NCBI GenBank assembly: GCA_019636615.1
Contig: JAHBXF010000001.1
Location: forward strand, 496,001-560,000
DNA length: 64,000 bases
From: Phycisphaeraceae bacterium
GTDB lineage: Bacteria; Planctomycetota; Phycisphaerae; Phycisphaerales; UBA1924
Reading direction: 5' to 3'
Part shown: piece by piece, positions 20,350 through 27,723 of the stretch
Position numbering within the stretch: position 1 is the stretch's first letter
Layout of the letters: every line of letters starts with the position of its first letter
Translations under genes and position numbers: made by a program
The notes under the pieces: model-generated
Told to the model about the DNA's origin: nothing
What the model saw: the letters and a program-made list of their open reading frames with translations, nothing else
The model's database searches: none

Positions 20350-21132
20350 GTGACCACCCCCACCCCTCCCGCCGAGTTTCTCTCCGACTGCGCCGCCTTC
20401 GGCCTTGAGTTCGAGCCCGGCGAGGTCGAACGCCTCGCCCGTTACCTCGGCCTGCTGCTCGAAACCAACCAGACGATGAACCTCACCGCCGTGCGCGACG
20501 AGGCCGCCGCGTGGAAGCGCCACATCTTCGATTCCCTCACGCTCATCCCGTTCCTCGCCGACCTGCCCGAAGGCTCGCGCGTCATCGACGTGGGCTCGGG
20601 CGGCGGTCTGCCCGGCGTGCCCCTGGCCATCGCCCTGCCCGCGCTGCGCTTCACACTGCTCGAAGCCACGGGCAAAAAAGCCGATTTTCTGCGCACCGTC
20701 GCACGCACACTCCCGCTGGCCAACGTGCAGGTCGTCAGCGACCGCGCCGAAACACTCGCACACGACCGCGGCGCACGCCTCGGGCATGGCCGCTCGCTGG
20801 GCCACCGCGAAGCCTACGACGCCGTCGTCTCGCGCGCTGTCGCTCGCCTGCCAACCCTGCTCGAACTCACCGTCCCCTTCGCCAAAGCCCCGGGCCCGGC
20901 CACGCCCGCCGGCACCGTGCTGCTCATCAAAGGCGAACGCGCGGCCGAAGAACTCGCCGAGGCCGCCGGCGCTCTTCATCTCCTCAAAGCCGTTCACGTC
21001 AACACGGTTGAAACGCCCACCGGGCGCGTGCTGGTCATCGAAAAGGGCGCGGCCACACCCCGAATCTACCCCCGCGCCAACGGCGAGCCCAAGCGCGTGC
21101 CGCTGGGGTGCCCATCAAAGCCCGGACCGTGA
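20350..21132 (+). CDS. rsmG: 16S rRNA (guanine527-N7)-methyltransferase RsmG
   Basis: 260 residues from a GTG start 26 bases after the rodA stop. RsmG (GidB) methylates N7 of G527 in 16S rRNA. Recognised by NQTMNLTAVRDEAAAWKRHIFDSL near the N-terminus, motif I VIDVGSGGGLPGVPLAIA (about residue 80), the strand-2 motif FTLLEATGKKADFLRTV, and YDAVVSRAVARLPTLLEL. Slightly longer than the usual 205-240 residues because of a low-complexity insertion (HDRGARLGHGRSLGHRE) and a C-terminal extension. Loss of this enzyme gives low-level streptomycin resistance in other bacteria. Last gene of the same-strand run from the exporter. Confidence 0.9.
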   Translation: MTTPTPPAEFLSDCAAFGLEFEPGEVERLARYLGLLLETNQTMNLTAVRDEAAAWKRHIFDSLTLIPFLADLPEGSRVIDVGSGGGLPGVPLAIALPALRFTLLEATGKKADFLRTVARTLPLANVQVVSDRAETLAHDRGARLGHGRSLGHREAYDAVVSRAVARLPTLLELTVPFAKAPGPATPAGTVLLIKGERAAEELAEAAGALHLLKAVHVNTVETPTGRVLVIEKGAATPRIYPRANGEPKRVPLGCPSKPGP

Positions 21133-21138
21133 CACCTT

Positions 21139-21738
21139 TCAGCGGGCGATGGTCCACGCCAGCGTTGACTCTGTCGAAAGCGGGGCGAGTTCATCCTCGC
21201 TTGTCGGCGCGAACGCCAGGAACCACGCCGCGGCGCTGACATCAAGCCCGCGCCGAAGCAGAACAGGGTCTTCGCCGGGCAGTACGCCGGCGATGATCTC
21301 GCGGGGCATCATCGTGTCGAGCAACGCACGCGCCCCTCTTTGAATGCACGGCCACGCGCCCGACACGCACGCCACCGAAGCGGCGTGTTCGCCGCCGAAC
21401 ACAAAGTTCGTCGCGGCCTCGTCGCGCTCGCCGGGGTCGCGCTGCATGAGTGCCTCGCCGACGATGTCCACATCCCCGGCGACCCGGTCACCGATACACC
21501 CCATCGCCATCACGGAATGGTGCTTGAGCGGCACGCGGCGCGGCATTGTGCCGTCTGCCAGCCGCTGACGCCATGTCGCGTCGGCCCATCGACCCCTCTG
21601 TCGCAGTGATTCGTGAACGATGATGCGTGACCACGACACCAGTTGGCCGCGCGCGTTCACGTCGAGCGCGCTCATCGCTGGCTGGCCCGGTGGTGTGGCG
21701 GCGACGCAGAGCGCGCCGATGGCGGCGAATGGCAACAT
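21139..21738 (-). CDS. Hypothetical secreted protein
   Basis: 199 residues, no family recognised. The start is supported by GGAGAGAG just upstream of the ATG. The first residues (MLPFAAIGALCVAATPPGQPA) resemble a short signal peptide. The rest is mixed, with two parts that could be strands and helices (HHSVMAMGCIGDRVAGDVDIV; GVLPGEDPVLLRRGLDVSAAAWFLAFAP) and no known motif. It converges on rsmG with six bases between stops. A promoter-like sequence is found about 130 bases upstream. Confidence 0.6.
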   Translation of the reverse strand: MLPFAAIGALCVAATPPGQPAMSALDVNARGQLVSWSRIIVHESLRQRGRWADATWRQRLADGTMPRRVPLKHHSVMAMGCIGDRVAGDVDIVGEALMQRDPGERDEAATNFVFGGEHAASVACVSGAWPCIQRGARALLDTMMPREIIAGVLPGEDPVLLRRGLDVSAAAWFLAFAPTSEDELAPLSTESTLAWTIAR

Positions 21739-22093
21739 CTGTCTCTCTCTCCGGCAAGATCTCTCTCTGAGGCCGTTGGAACACCCGTGCCCAACGCCGT
21801 ACCCCGCCCCAGCCCCGCCTGCATATGCCGACGCATGCGCTCACCATGCGTCATAGGCGATCTGGTCGGCTGAACTATAGAGAGCGACGCACACCCTCGC
21901 GCAAGGATCGCGCGAAGGAACGCGTTGATTCGGATGAAACTCCAGCCTCTCTCGCAGGTTTCGGACCTTGGCCGCCTCTGGGCAGCCCCATGGCCGCCCC
22001 GACGGGCCGCCGGGCGAAGGGGGGCACACCCCTCATCGCCGGCACGCCGCGCTCTTCTTCGCGGACGCGCCCCCTCGCGGGCTGTGGATGGGT
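21739..22093. other. Gene-poor stretch
   Basis: No convincing coding sequence on either strand; the open frames here are GC-driven and without protein-like composition. The lower part is the probable leader of the secreted-protein gene. Between about 21960 and 22090 there are short GC-rich inverted repeats but no clear T-run. Confidence 0.35.
21874..21904 (-). promoter_or_regulatory. Weak promoter candidate for the secreted-protein gene
   Basis: On the minus strand TTGCGC (21899-21904) and TATAGT (21874-21879) are separated by 19 bases, which is longer than ideal. The -10 box is good and the leader would be about 130 bases. Confidence 0.3.
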
Positions 22094-22228
22094 TCAGTGC
22101 TGGTCGTTGGTGTCCACACCCGGGATGAGCGCCACGACAGCGCGCAGGGTGAGGAGCCAGAACCAGAACTCCTTGGTTTCCTCCCAGAGCGCGCGGAGTG
22201 CGCTCTGGGTGGGGTTGGTGATGGTCAT
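22094..22228 (-). CDS. 44-residue small protein with a strong ribosome binding site
   Basis: A small ORF too short for usual gene finders. The minus strand reads AAAGGAG, six bases, then ATG at 22228, an ideal ribosome binding site. The product is 44 residues, begins MTITNPTQSALRALW, has an amphipathic/hydrophobic middle (EFWFWLLTLRAVVALIPGV, one short membrane segment or membrane-binding helix) and a polar tail ending TNDQH. Codon choice is GC-rich at third positions, as in the neighbours. Function unknown; small membrane peptides of this kind can be toxins or regulators of membrane proteins, but nothing here proves that. It lies at the downstream end of a stem-loop-rich region read from the promoter at 23311-23339. 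Confidence 0.5.
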   Translation of the reverse strand: MTITNPTQSALRALWEETKEFWFWLLTLRAVVALIPGVDTNDQH

Positions 22229-22819
22229 GACTGTTCTCCTTTATCGGTGCCGCGCCCGAAGGCCGTCCCACGGGCGCGGGTGTCTTGTCTTGTGTCTTGA
22301 TCTCTCGCCTGCCTGTCACTCCACGCCGCCGGCACATCGGTTCAAGAACCAACGCGCAGCGCCGTGATCCAACTTCTGCTGCACAACCGTCAGGGCCGGG
22401 CCGCCAACATCCGGGGTGAAACCCGCCCTCTTCGCGTGAGCGCTGCCCGCGGAACCGATCGCGACCGATGTCTTGTCTGTCGCGCGGCGTCGCGTGTCTT
22501 GTGGCAGCGTGTCTTGTCTCTCGCAGGGCCGGCCGGTCTCCTATTCCTTCCGGCCCTGGTGAGGAGGGCGGCCCCTGAGTATCGGGGCTGCCTGGGTGGT
22601 TGTGTGTGCGGCGATCTCTCTCTGCCGCGCGTCTGCTCCTTTCCGTTTCTCAAAGGTGGTGAATGATCTCCAAAGTCGCGGGCGGAAAAGGAGGGGAGTT
22701 GCTCTCGCAACCGCCCCCCGTTCGAAAGGCGCCCGGCGCGAGGAACGCCGGGCATCGTGCCGCATGAGTGCCGCCGAAGGCTGCTGTTGCCGTGGGTCTG
22801 GAACGAACCAACCGGCGGT
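22229..22819 (-). other. Stem-loop-rich segment, no clear gene
   Basis: No reading frame here looks like protein. Instead there are perfect stems: CGCGCCCG (22251-22258) with CGGGCGCG (22271-22278), and GCCCGGCG (22731-22738) with CGCCGGGC (22746-22753, seven-base loop). Four copies of TGTCTTGT lie between 22281 and 22517. Together with the next segment upstream this looks more like structured RNA or a protein-binding array than a coding region. Confidence 0.4.
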
Positions 22820-23290
22820 TCAGGCGTGGGTCTGCACGAGTGGCTCCTTGTGATGTGCGGTCTGACAGCGGCACGCGGACCCACGCGTGAGGCGCTGCGT
22901 TGCCCACCGATCGCGGCCAGTCGTGGCCGGCCCGGGCGACGCGCCCGGCGGGTGGGTGTGAATGTCTTGTCTGAACGTGCTCAGCCGCGCTCTGCGGGGT
23001 AGCTCCCGGGGGTGCACACCCCCAGCGCTGATTCCCGCTGCGACCGAATCGAAACACAGGGCGACGTTGCCGCGCCGCGAAGGCGCAGCGTCGCGTGGGG
23101 ATAGAACGCTTGCAACGCGTTGACGGAGCGGAAGCGATTGTCGACCCGAGACTGCCGCGGCCTGGTTGTTGAGGGGACAGGCGAGAGATCCGCCAAAGCG
23201 GACAAACAGCACCCCGTTGAACGGGGCCGCGCTGCGGCTTTGGTTGTTGATGGATCCCGGTGACATGACAGACTCCTTGGTCTGTCTTGT
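22281..23290. repeat. Dispersed TGTCTTGT octamers (six copies in 1 kb)
   Basis: The octamer TGTCTTGT (ACAAGACA on the minus strand) occurs at 22281, 22469, 22495, 22510, 22963 and 23283. Three copies fall within 50 bases, and near-copies flank the first. In GC-rich DNA one copy in a kilobase would already be uncommon. All copies are in the same direction. They lie between the stem-loops of this region rather than inside them. Confidence 0.6.
22820..23266 (-). CDS. Possible 148-residue protein, or the first part of a structured RNA
   Basis: An open frame of 148 codons with a good ribosome binding site (AAGGAG, six bases, ATG at 23266) 38 bases downstream of the likely start site of a strong promoter. 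The product is unrecognised, basic and compositionally odd (stretches such as SVLSPRDAAPSRRGN and HTHPPGASPGPATTG), with no signal peptide or membrane segment. Against coding: the DNA is packed with perfect hairpins (23189-23202, 23212-23226, 23061-23094, 23008-23023, 22932-22948), unusual inside a gene. The ribosome binding site resembles that of the 44-residue ORF (AAGGAG, then GTCATG in both). Gene or structured transcript cannot be decided by eye. Confidence 0.35.
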   Translation of the reverse strand: MSPGSINNQSRSAAPFNGVLFVRFGGSLACPLNNQAAAVSGRQSLPLRQRVASVLSPRDAAPSRRGNVALCFDSVAAGISAGGVHPRELPRRARLSTFRQDIHTHPPGASPGPATTGRDRWATQRLTRGSACRCQTAHHKEPLVQTHA

Positions 23291-23310
23291 CGCTCTCTTC
23301 CTGGGAGCCC

Positions 23311-23339
23311 ACTATACATCAGGCTTTGCCGATCTGCAA
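23311..23339 (-). promoter_or_regulatory. Strong promoter reading into the stem-loop region
   Basis: On the minus strand TTGCAG (23334-23339), a 17-base spacer and TATAGT (23311-23316) form a near-consensus sigma-70-type promoter. Start of transcription is expected near 23304. Confidence 0.6.
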
Positions 23340-23590
23340 GGTCTTTCTGGGATTTTTCGTCAAAAAACCTCCGCGGCCGGGCAGCGTAGTGCCCCAGGTG
23401 GCGACCAGCAACGCTTTGGTCGGTTTTGAATAGGTTCCTTTTAGCATTCTCGGACGCATACCCGCGCTCAAGGCTGCTTTCGTGCGCTGTCGAACGCCCG
23501 ATCCAGGCCGGGCGCGACTGGCCCCGGGCCGCTGAGAACTAGTAACCACAGCAATGAAGGGAGGGGCTCCGCGTGCGAGCGGAGCGCGCG
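23340..23590. other. Intergenic, nothing recognised
   Basis: Between the promoter and the terminator of the first PEP-CTERM gene. It contains short GC-rich inverted repeats (for example around 23508-23520) but no gene-like frame. Confidence 0.35.
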
Positions 23591-23625
23591 AAAAAAACCC
23601 CGGGTTTGGCGGACCAAACCCGGGG
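23591..23625 (-). terminator. Strong intrinsic terminator
   Basis: A 12-base perfect stem (23598-23609 with 23614-23625, loop of four) is followed on the minus strand by seven T (the A-run at 23591-23597). It ends the PEP-CTERM-type gene that stops at 23693. Confidence 0.9.
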
Positions 23626-23692
23626 CGAAGATCGAGAGATTTGCGTTTAAGAGTGTGTGGTGAGCACACCCTGTAGTGTCAAAGTGGCTGGA

Positions 23693-24571
23693 TTAGCGGC
23701 GACGACGGGTCGCGACCAGGCCGCCCAGGCCCATGAGCGCGAGAGCGCCGGGGGCGGGGACGATCATGATTTCAGCGCCCATGACTTCCACAGCACCCTT
23801 GGTCTGACCGGAGTTGTCGCCGGAGAGAGCCGCGAACCAGGAGGCTTCGCGAGCGCCGGTGGTGGCGTTGCGGCTCATGCCTTCGAGGGGAGCGAAGAGG
23901 TCGATGGTGTGGCTCTCGCCCTGAGCGACGGCGCCGACATCGATGGCCAGACGGAGGATCTCGATGTCAGTGTTGCCGGGCATGAAGGGTGGGTCGTTGG
24001 GGCCGACGTTGCCGGGGGACTTCTGGACGTGGGCCATACCGCCCGCGCCGTTGAAGTTGTTCACCGCGGCGGTGCCGGTGGTCGGGCCCTGGCCCGCCCA
24101 ACGGGTCACGTCGTTACGGGCGATGCGGTAGTAGCGGCCTTCGAGCCCGGTGTCGGGATCGACGTGCGTGTGGACGATGTAGCTCTGAGCGCCGCCGAGG
24201 GTCGGACCCGTGGAGGCGAAGGGGAGCAGACGGCCGAAGGGGCCATCGAGGGGGGTGCCATCGTTCGCAACGCCGCCGCCGTTCAGGTTGTTACCCTGGT
24301 TGGCGAAGGGGGCGATGCTGTCGCTCGCACGAACGTTGCCGAAGGCCGGCTGGAAGGTGAGGCTGGCGAAGCCCACGGCCGGCGCGGTGCCGGTGTAGGA
24401 AACCAGGTAACGGACGAGCACGCGACCGGTGTCACCAGCGGCGTGGTTCACGCTCACGCTGCTGCTCCAGTTCACCCCGTCCTTGCTCACCTGGATGTCC
24501 ATACGCGTCTGAGCGTTGGCAGCCACAGCGAGACCGGCAACAGCCAGCATGGAACCAATCAGAATCTTCAT
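23693..24571 (-). CDS. Secreted PEP-CTERM-type protein, paralogue A
   Basis: 292 residues. The start follows GAGGAGATCGAG and opens a signal peptide, MKILIGSMLAVAGLAVAANA. The mature part begins DIQVSKDGVNWSSS and is a beta-rich extracellular domain; the C-terminus is VPAPGALALMGLGGLVATRRRR, a PEP-CTERM-like sorting tail. The next gene upstream encodes a clear paralogue sharing blocks such as PFANQGNN, LPFASTGPT, GQGPTTGT, NFNGAGG, PGNVGPNDPPF and APLEGMSRNATTG, so the two arose by tandem duplication. The protein is probably surface-anchored; role unknown. It has its own promoter (24660-24688) and terminator (23591-23625), so it is regulated separately from its twin. Confidence 0.8.
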   Translation of the reverse strand: MKILIGSMLAVAGLAVAANAQTRMDIQVSKDGVNWSSSVSVNHAAGDTGRVLVRYLVSYTGTAPAVGFASLTFQPAFGNVRASDSIAPFANQGNNLNGGGVANDGTPLDGPFGRLLPFASTGPTLGGAQSYIVHTHVDPDTGLEGRYYRIARNDVTRWAGQGPTTGTAAVNNFNGAGGMAHVQKSPGNVGPNDPPFMPGNTDIEILRLAIDVGAVAQGESHTIDLFAPLEGMSRNATTGAREASWFAALSGDNSGQTKGAVEVMGAEIMIVPAPGALALMGLGGLVATRRRR

Positions 24572-24659
24572 CTCGATCTCCTCTTCAATACGGTTTGGGC
24601 GGAAACAAACCTTGGTCCAACGATAGGGAAAGGAACCGTTCTTTCCCCTCTACGCTCAG

Positions 24660-24688
24660 AGCATACCTCCGGCTTCAGAAGATTGCAA
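24660..24688 (-). promoter_or_regulatory. Promoter of paralogue A
   Basis: Minus strand TTGCAA (24683-24688), 17-base spacer, TATGCT (24660-24665). The leader is about 80 bases to the ATG at 24571. The same TTGCA-17-TAT pattern is found at 23311-23339. Confidence 0.6.
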
Positions 24689-24864
24689 GCGAATTTGACC
24701 AAAAGTGGGAGCGCGGCCCCAGTCTTTTCCCTCGCATCACGCTATGTTCGCATCCTGATAGGATGTTTTGGGCGTCGCGGGGCAAGAAGGGCCGTGTTAT
24801 TGGACTTTTTTCGATTCTCGTCTTTGGTCGCAAGAAACCGGGCGTCTCCGCGCGGCCCCTTGCG

Positions 24865-24900
24865 AAAACCCCTCCCCGGGCTTTGGGCTCCGGGGAGGGG
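24865..24900 (-). terminator. Intrinsic terminator of paralogue B
   Basis: CCCCTCCCCGG (24869-24879) pairs perfectly with CCGGGGAGGGG (24890-24900) around a ten-base loop; on the minus strand four T follow. It lies about 75 bases after the stop of paralogue B. Confidence 0.8.
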
Positions 24901-24976
24901 CGAGTCTTGAGTGTTACGGGTTTGGAATCCTCACCCGTAGATGCTTCCAGCGATCACCCCGTGAAGGGGATGGTGC

Positions 24977-25819
24977 TCAGCGGCGGCGGCGGGCGACCGC
25001 CAGACCACCCAGGCCCATGAGCGCCAGAGCGCCGGGGGCGGGAACAACGTTGATGCTCGCGTCGGAGACTTCAACAGCGGCCTTGATGCCACCGAAGTTG
25101 TCCGAGGTGCTGGTGAACCACGCCGCTTCGCGGACGCCGGTGGTGGCGTTGCGGCTCATGCCTTCGAGCGGAGCGCTGACCAGCAGCGTGCGGATGTCGG
25201 TCGCGGCGCTGAGCTGCACGGCGAACTTCAAGATCACGATGTCGCTGATGCCCGTGCGGAAGGGAGGATCGTTGGGGCCAACGTTGCCCGAGCCCTTCTG
25301 GACGGTGGCGAGACCGCCAGCGCCGTTGAAGTTGTTGGCAGCGCCCGTGCCGGTGGTCGGGCCCTGGCCCACCCAGTTGGTGATCGTCGTGCGGGCGATG
25401 CGGAGGTAGTTGGTGCCGCCGGCGTTCTGCACGTGGCCCATGTAGGGGTCAGACGAGGTCGGACCGGTGGAGGCGAAGGGGCTGATGCGGCCGTAGGGGG
25501 CATCCATGCCGGGGGTGTCCGCCACCGAACCGCCGTTGGTGTTGTTGCCCTGGTTGGCGAAGGGGCGGAGGGAGTCGCCGGCCGTCCAGTTGGAGACGGT
25601 CGGCTGGTAGGTCAGGCTGGCGAAGGCGATCGGGGTCGCTTCGGTGCCGATGTACGACATGCGGGCGCGAATCTGCACCACGGAGCCGGGGAGGGCGTTG
25701 GTGCTGCTCGACCAGGAGACGCCGTCGGTCGAAACCTGGAACTCCAGGCGGGACGTATCGGCGTTAGCGATGGCGGCCATGCCGGCGGCGGCGACGATGG
25801 TGACAATCATGTTCTTCAC
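24977..25819 (-). CDS. Secreted PEP-CTERM-type protein, paralogue B
   Basis: 280 residues from a GTG at 25819 that follows GAGGAG by seven bases; an in-frame ATG three codons later is the alternative, and longer open sequence upstream is not protein-like. Signal peptide VKNMIVTIVAAAGMAAIANA, mature start LEFQVSTDGVSWSSS, and C-terminal VPAPGALALMGLGGLAVARRRR. It is a tandem paralogue of the neighbouring gene with long shared blocks throughout, including the region TTGTGAANNFNGAGGLATVQ. The two differ mainly in the loop after ASTGPT, where A has a 12-residue longer stretch. Likely a surface or extracellular-matrix protein of unknown role. Confidence 0.8.
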   Translation of the reverse strand: MKNMIVTIVAAAGMAAIANADTSRLEFQVSTDGVSWSSSTNALPGSVVQIRARMSYIGTEATPIAFASLTYQPTVSNWTAGDSLRPFANQGNNTNGGSVADTPGMDAPYGRISPFASTGPTSSDPYMGHVQNAGGTNYLRIARTTITNWVGQGPTTGTGAANNFNGAGGLATVQKGSGNVGPNDPPFRTGISDIVILKFAVQLSAATDIRTLLVSAPLEGMSRNATTGVREAAWFTSTSDNFGGIKAAVEVSDASINVVPAPGALALMGLGGLAVARRRR

Positions 25820-26270
25820 GGAGAATCTCCTCGAACTGTCTGAACCGGAATGGCTCAGACCCACTCTTTGTTGCAGAACGAACACTCGTTCCAGACCCAC
25901 CCACAACATGCCACACGTCTGGGCAGTTTGCCACCGAAAGTGCCGACATTGCTCATTTTTTTTTCTATGCCGTCTGGCGCGGCTGTAGGGGCCCCCACCA
26001 CCACGGCCCCGCCCCGGCTGCCTCGCCAGGGCCTTCTCAGCGGCCACACACCCCCTTCACGAGGGCGCGGCACGATTCGCTACTACTTACTGACAGACGA
26101 GGCCACACTCAACCCCAGCGAGCGCCGCAGAGAGGCTCACCCGCCGCGCAAGGCATCACGCACCCCTCGGTTGCGTGTGTTTGCCAAGAGTGGTTCTCGG
26201 GCCTTGGGTTTGAAAACGTGGCTTCCCAGCGATTCAGGCCGCGGCGGATGCCACCGGCCTTGGCCGGTAT
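25820..26270. other. Intergenic upstream of paralogue B
   Basis: No gene recognised. A run of nine T at 25956-25964 stands out in GC-rich DNA but has no clear stem before it. The only firm signal is the GAGGAG ribosome binding site next to 25819. Confidence 0.35.
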
Positions 26271-26942
26271 TCAGGCCTTCGTTCGGCCACCCGGGCTTGT
26301 GCGACGTGCGCCGGCCCGGGGCATCGAGGCTTTGCCCTTCGACAGGGCCTTCGATGTCTTCTTCGCGGCCTTCTTTGCTGCCTTCTTTGCGGCGGTTGCC
26401 CGAGCGGAGGGTGCCGTGGCCTGTGCCGCGGGCTTCGCCGGCGCTTTCGGGGGCTTGGCCGGGGTGCCCGCGAGCGCGGCGGCGATCTCGGCCGCGTGGC
26501 CCGGCACTTTCACGGGCGACCAGCAGGCCGCGACCGTTCCCCCCGGAGTGATGAGGTAGGTGGTTCGAATCACACCCATGTAGGTGCGGCCGTACATCGA
26601 CTTCTGGCCCCAGGCGCCGAACGCGGCGATGACGGCGGGCGTGCCGGATTCGCCGGGCACGTCGCTCAGGATCGGGAACGTGAGGCCCTGAGCCTTGGCG
26701 AAACGGGCGTGAGAAGCCGTTGGGTCTGGGCTGATGCCCACCACCTGAGCGCCGAGTTTCTTGAGTTGAGGCCAGATGGCCTGAAAGTCGCAGGCCTGAC
26801 GGGTGCAGGAGGACGTGTCGTCTTTGGGGTAGAAATACAGGATCACATGCTGGCCGGCAAACTCGCTGAGCGAGCGTGCCTTGCCGGATTGATCGACGAG
26901 GGAGAAATCCGGTGCGGCTTGGCCGGGCGCGAGCGGTGGCAT
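26271..26942 (-). CDS. bcp: Thiol peroxidase of the Bcp/PrxQ type with a histone-H1-like basic tail
   Basis: 223 residues. The first 155 form a peroxiredoxin of the PrxQ type that reduces peroxides with thioredoxin: APDFSLVDQSGKARSLSEF, then FYPKDDTSSCTRQACDFQ, where Cys46 is the peroxidatic and Cys51 the resolving cysteine (four residues between them, the PrxQ spacing). FPILSDVPGE and YLITPGGTVAACWSPVKVPGHAAEI complete the fold. Residues 160-223 are an extension rich in Lys, Ala and Pro with AKKAAKKAAKKTSKALSKGK, resembling bacterial histone-H1-like tails. Typical PrxQ proteins are about 155 residues, so the tail is extra and may tether the enzyme to DNA or RNA (inference). It stands alone. 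Confidence 0.85.
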   Translation of the reverse strand: MPPLAPGQAAPDFSLVDQSGKARSLSEFAGQHVILYFYPKDDTSSCTRQACDFQAIWPQLKKLGAQVVGISPDPTASHARFAKAQGLTFPILSDVPGESGTPAVIAAFGAWGQKSMYGRTYMGVIRTTYLITPGGTVAACWSPVKVPGHAAEIAAALAGTPAKPPKAPAKPAAQATAPSARATAAKKAAKKAAKKTSKALSKGKASMPRAGARRTSPGGRTKA

Positions 26943-27041
26943 GTGTCTGATCCGAACGTGGTGCGTCGATGGTGTGATAGAACCCGCGCAGATGTTCGGC
27001 GCGAAAGATCGGGCGGATTCGTCGCGAGCCGGGCGCGGGCG

Positions 27042-27578
27042 TCAGCGTTCGGCGCTGATCACCCACGCGGCAAGAACTCCCGCGATGACCGCGGCCAGCG
27101 CCAGCGTGATCAACAGCAGTTTGATGCCCTCGCGCACCAGCCGCACAACCCTTGCGCCCCGAGACACACGGGGCGAGGCGGCCCGACGCGCCGCGGGCAG
27201 CGAAGCGCGCAGTGCGCCGGGGTCTGGGGTGAGCCCCTCTCTGGCCCCGTGCTGCGCCGCGGCGACGATGAGGTGCGCCTTGAAGGCCGGCACGCCAAGG
27301 CCCAGGCCCGCGGCGATCAGCCGCCGGCGCGCACGGGGGCGCAGCACCGCGGCCCTGCCGCCTTCGATGGCCAGGTCGGCGCAGCGGGCAAAGAACTGCT
27401 CGGCCTGCTCGCGCGGGAGCGTCGCGGCGGCGATGTTGGCGCGCCCGACTTCGGCGCGCAGGGCGCGCAGATCGGTCGCAGTCTCTCCCGAGGCCATGGA
27501 TACCTGTTCAGGGGTGTGCGCCCCCTCGTGGCCGACGAGGCGCAAGCGGGCGCGGGATGACCCTTCATCGGGCGGCAT
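27042..27578 (-). CDS. Hypothetical protein with a C-terminal membrane anchor
   Basis: 178 residues, no family recognised. The first 140 residues are soluble, Ala/Arg-rich and probably helical (ETATDLRALRAEVGRANIAA; REQAEQFFARCADLAIEGG), followed by one strong hydrophobic segment (LLLITLALAAVIAGVLAAWVI) at the very end. This is a tail-anchored layout with the main part in the cytoplasm. The start at the ATG 27578 is the first in frame. It lies about 100 bases upstream of the peroxiredoxin gene on the same strand and could share a transcript with it. Confidence 0.5.
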   Translation of the reverse strand: MPPDEGSSRARLRLVGHEGAHTPEQVSMASGETATDLRALRAEVGRANIAAATLPREQAEQFFARCADLAIEGGRAAVLRPRARRRLIAAGLGLGVPAFKAHLIVAAAQHGAREGLTPDPGALRASLPAARRAASPRVSRGARVVRLVREGIKLLLITLALAAVIAGVLAAWVISAER

Positions 27579-27723
27579 GGCGGAATATACCTACGCAACC
27601 TTCGGGCCACGGACGGGCGAGGCGTGATGCCTCTATCGTCCCGGGCCGATCAACGCTCGCGGAACATCGACGGTGACTACTTTTATGTTCCGCCCAGCGT
27701 GTTCTATTCTGAATGTCGCGGCC

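Noticed and set aside
21825-22367. Plus-strand frame of about 180 codons
   Set aside because: It is antisense to the small ORF with the strong ribosome binding site, has no start signal and an implausible composition.
22390-22884. Minus-strand frame of about 164 codons in the stem-loop region
   Set aside because: No ribosome binding site, strongly Arg/Pro-biased product and hairpins throughout; likely open only because of high GC.
23319-23669. Minus-strand frame of about 116 codons
   Set aside because: It runs across the strong terminator at 23591-23625 and the promoter at 23311-23339.
25950-25970. Terminator at the nine-T run
   Set aside because: No stem precedes the T-run on the relevant strand.
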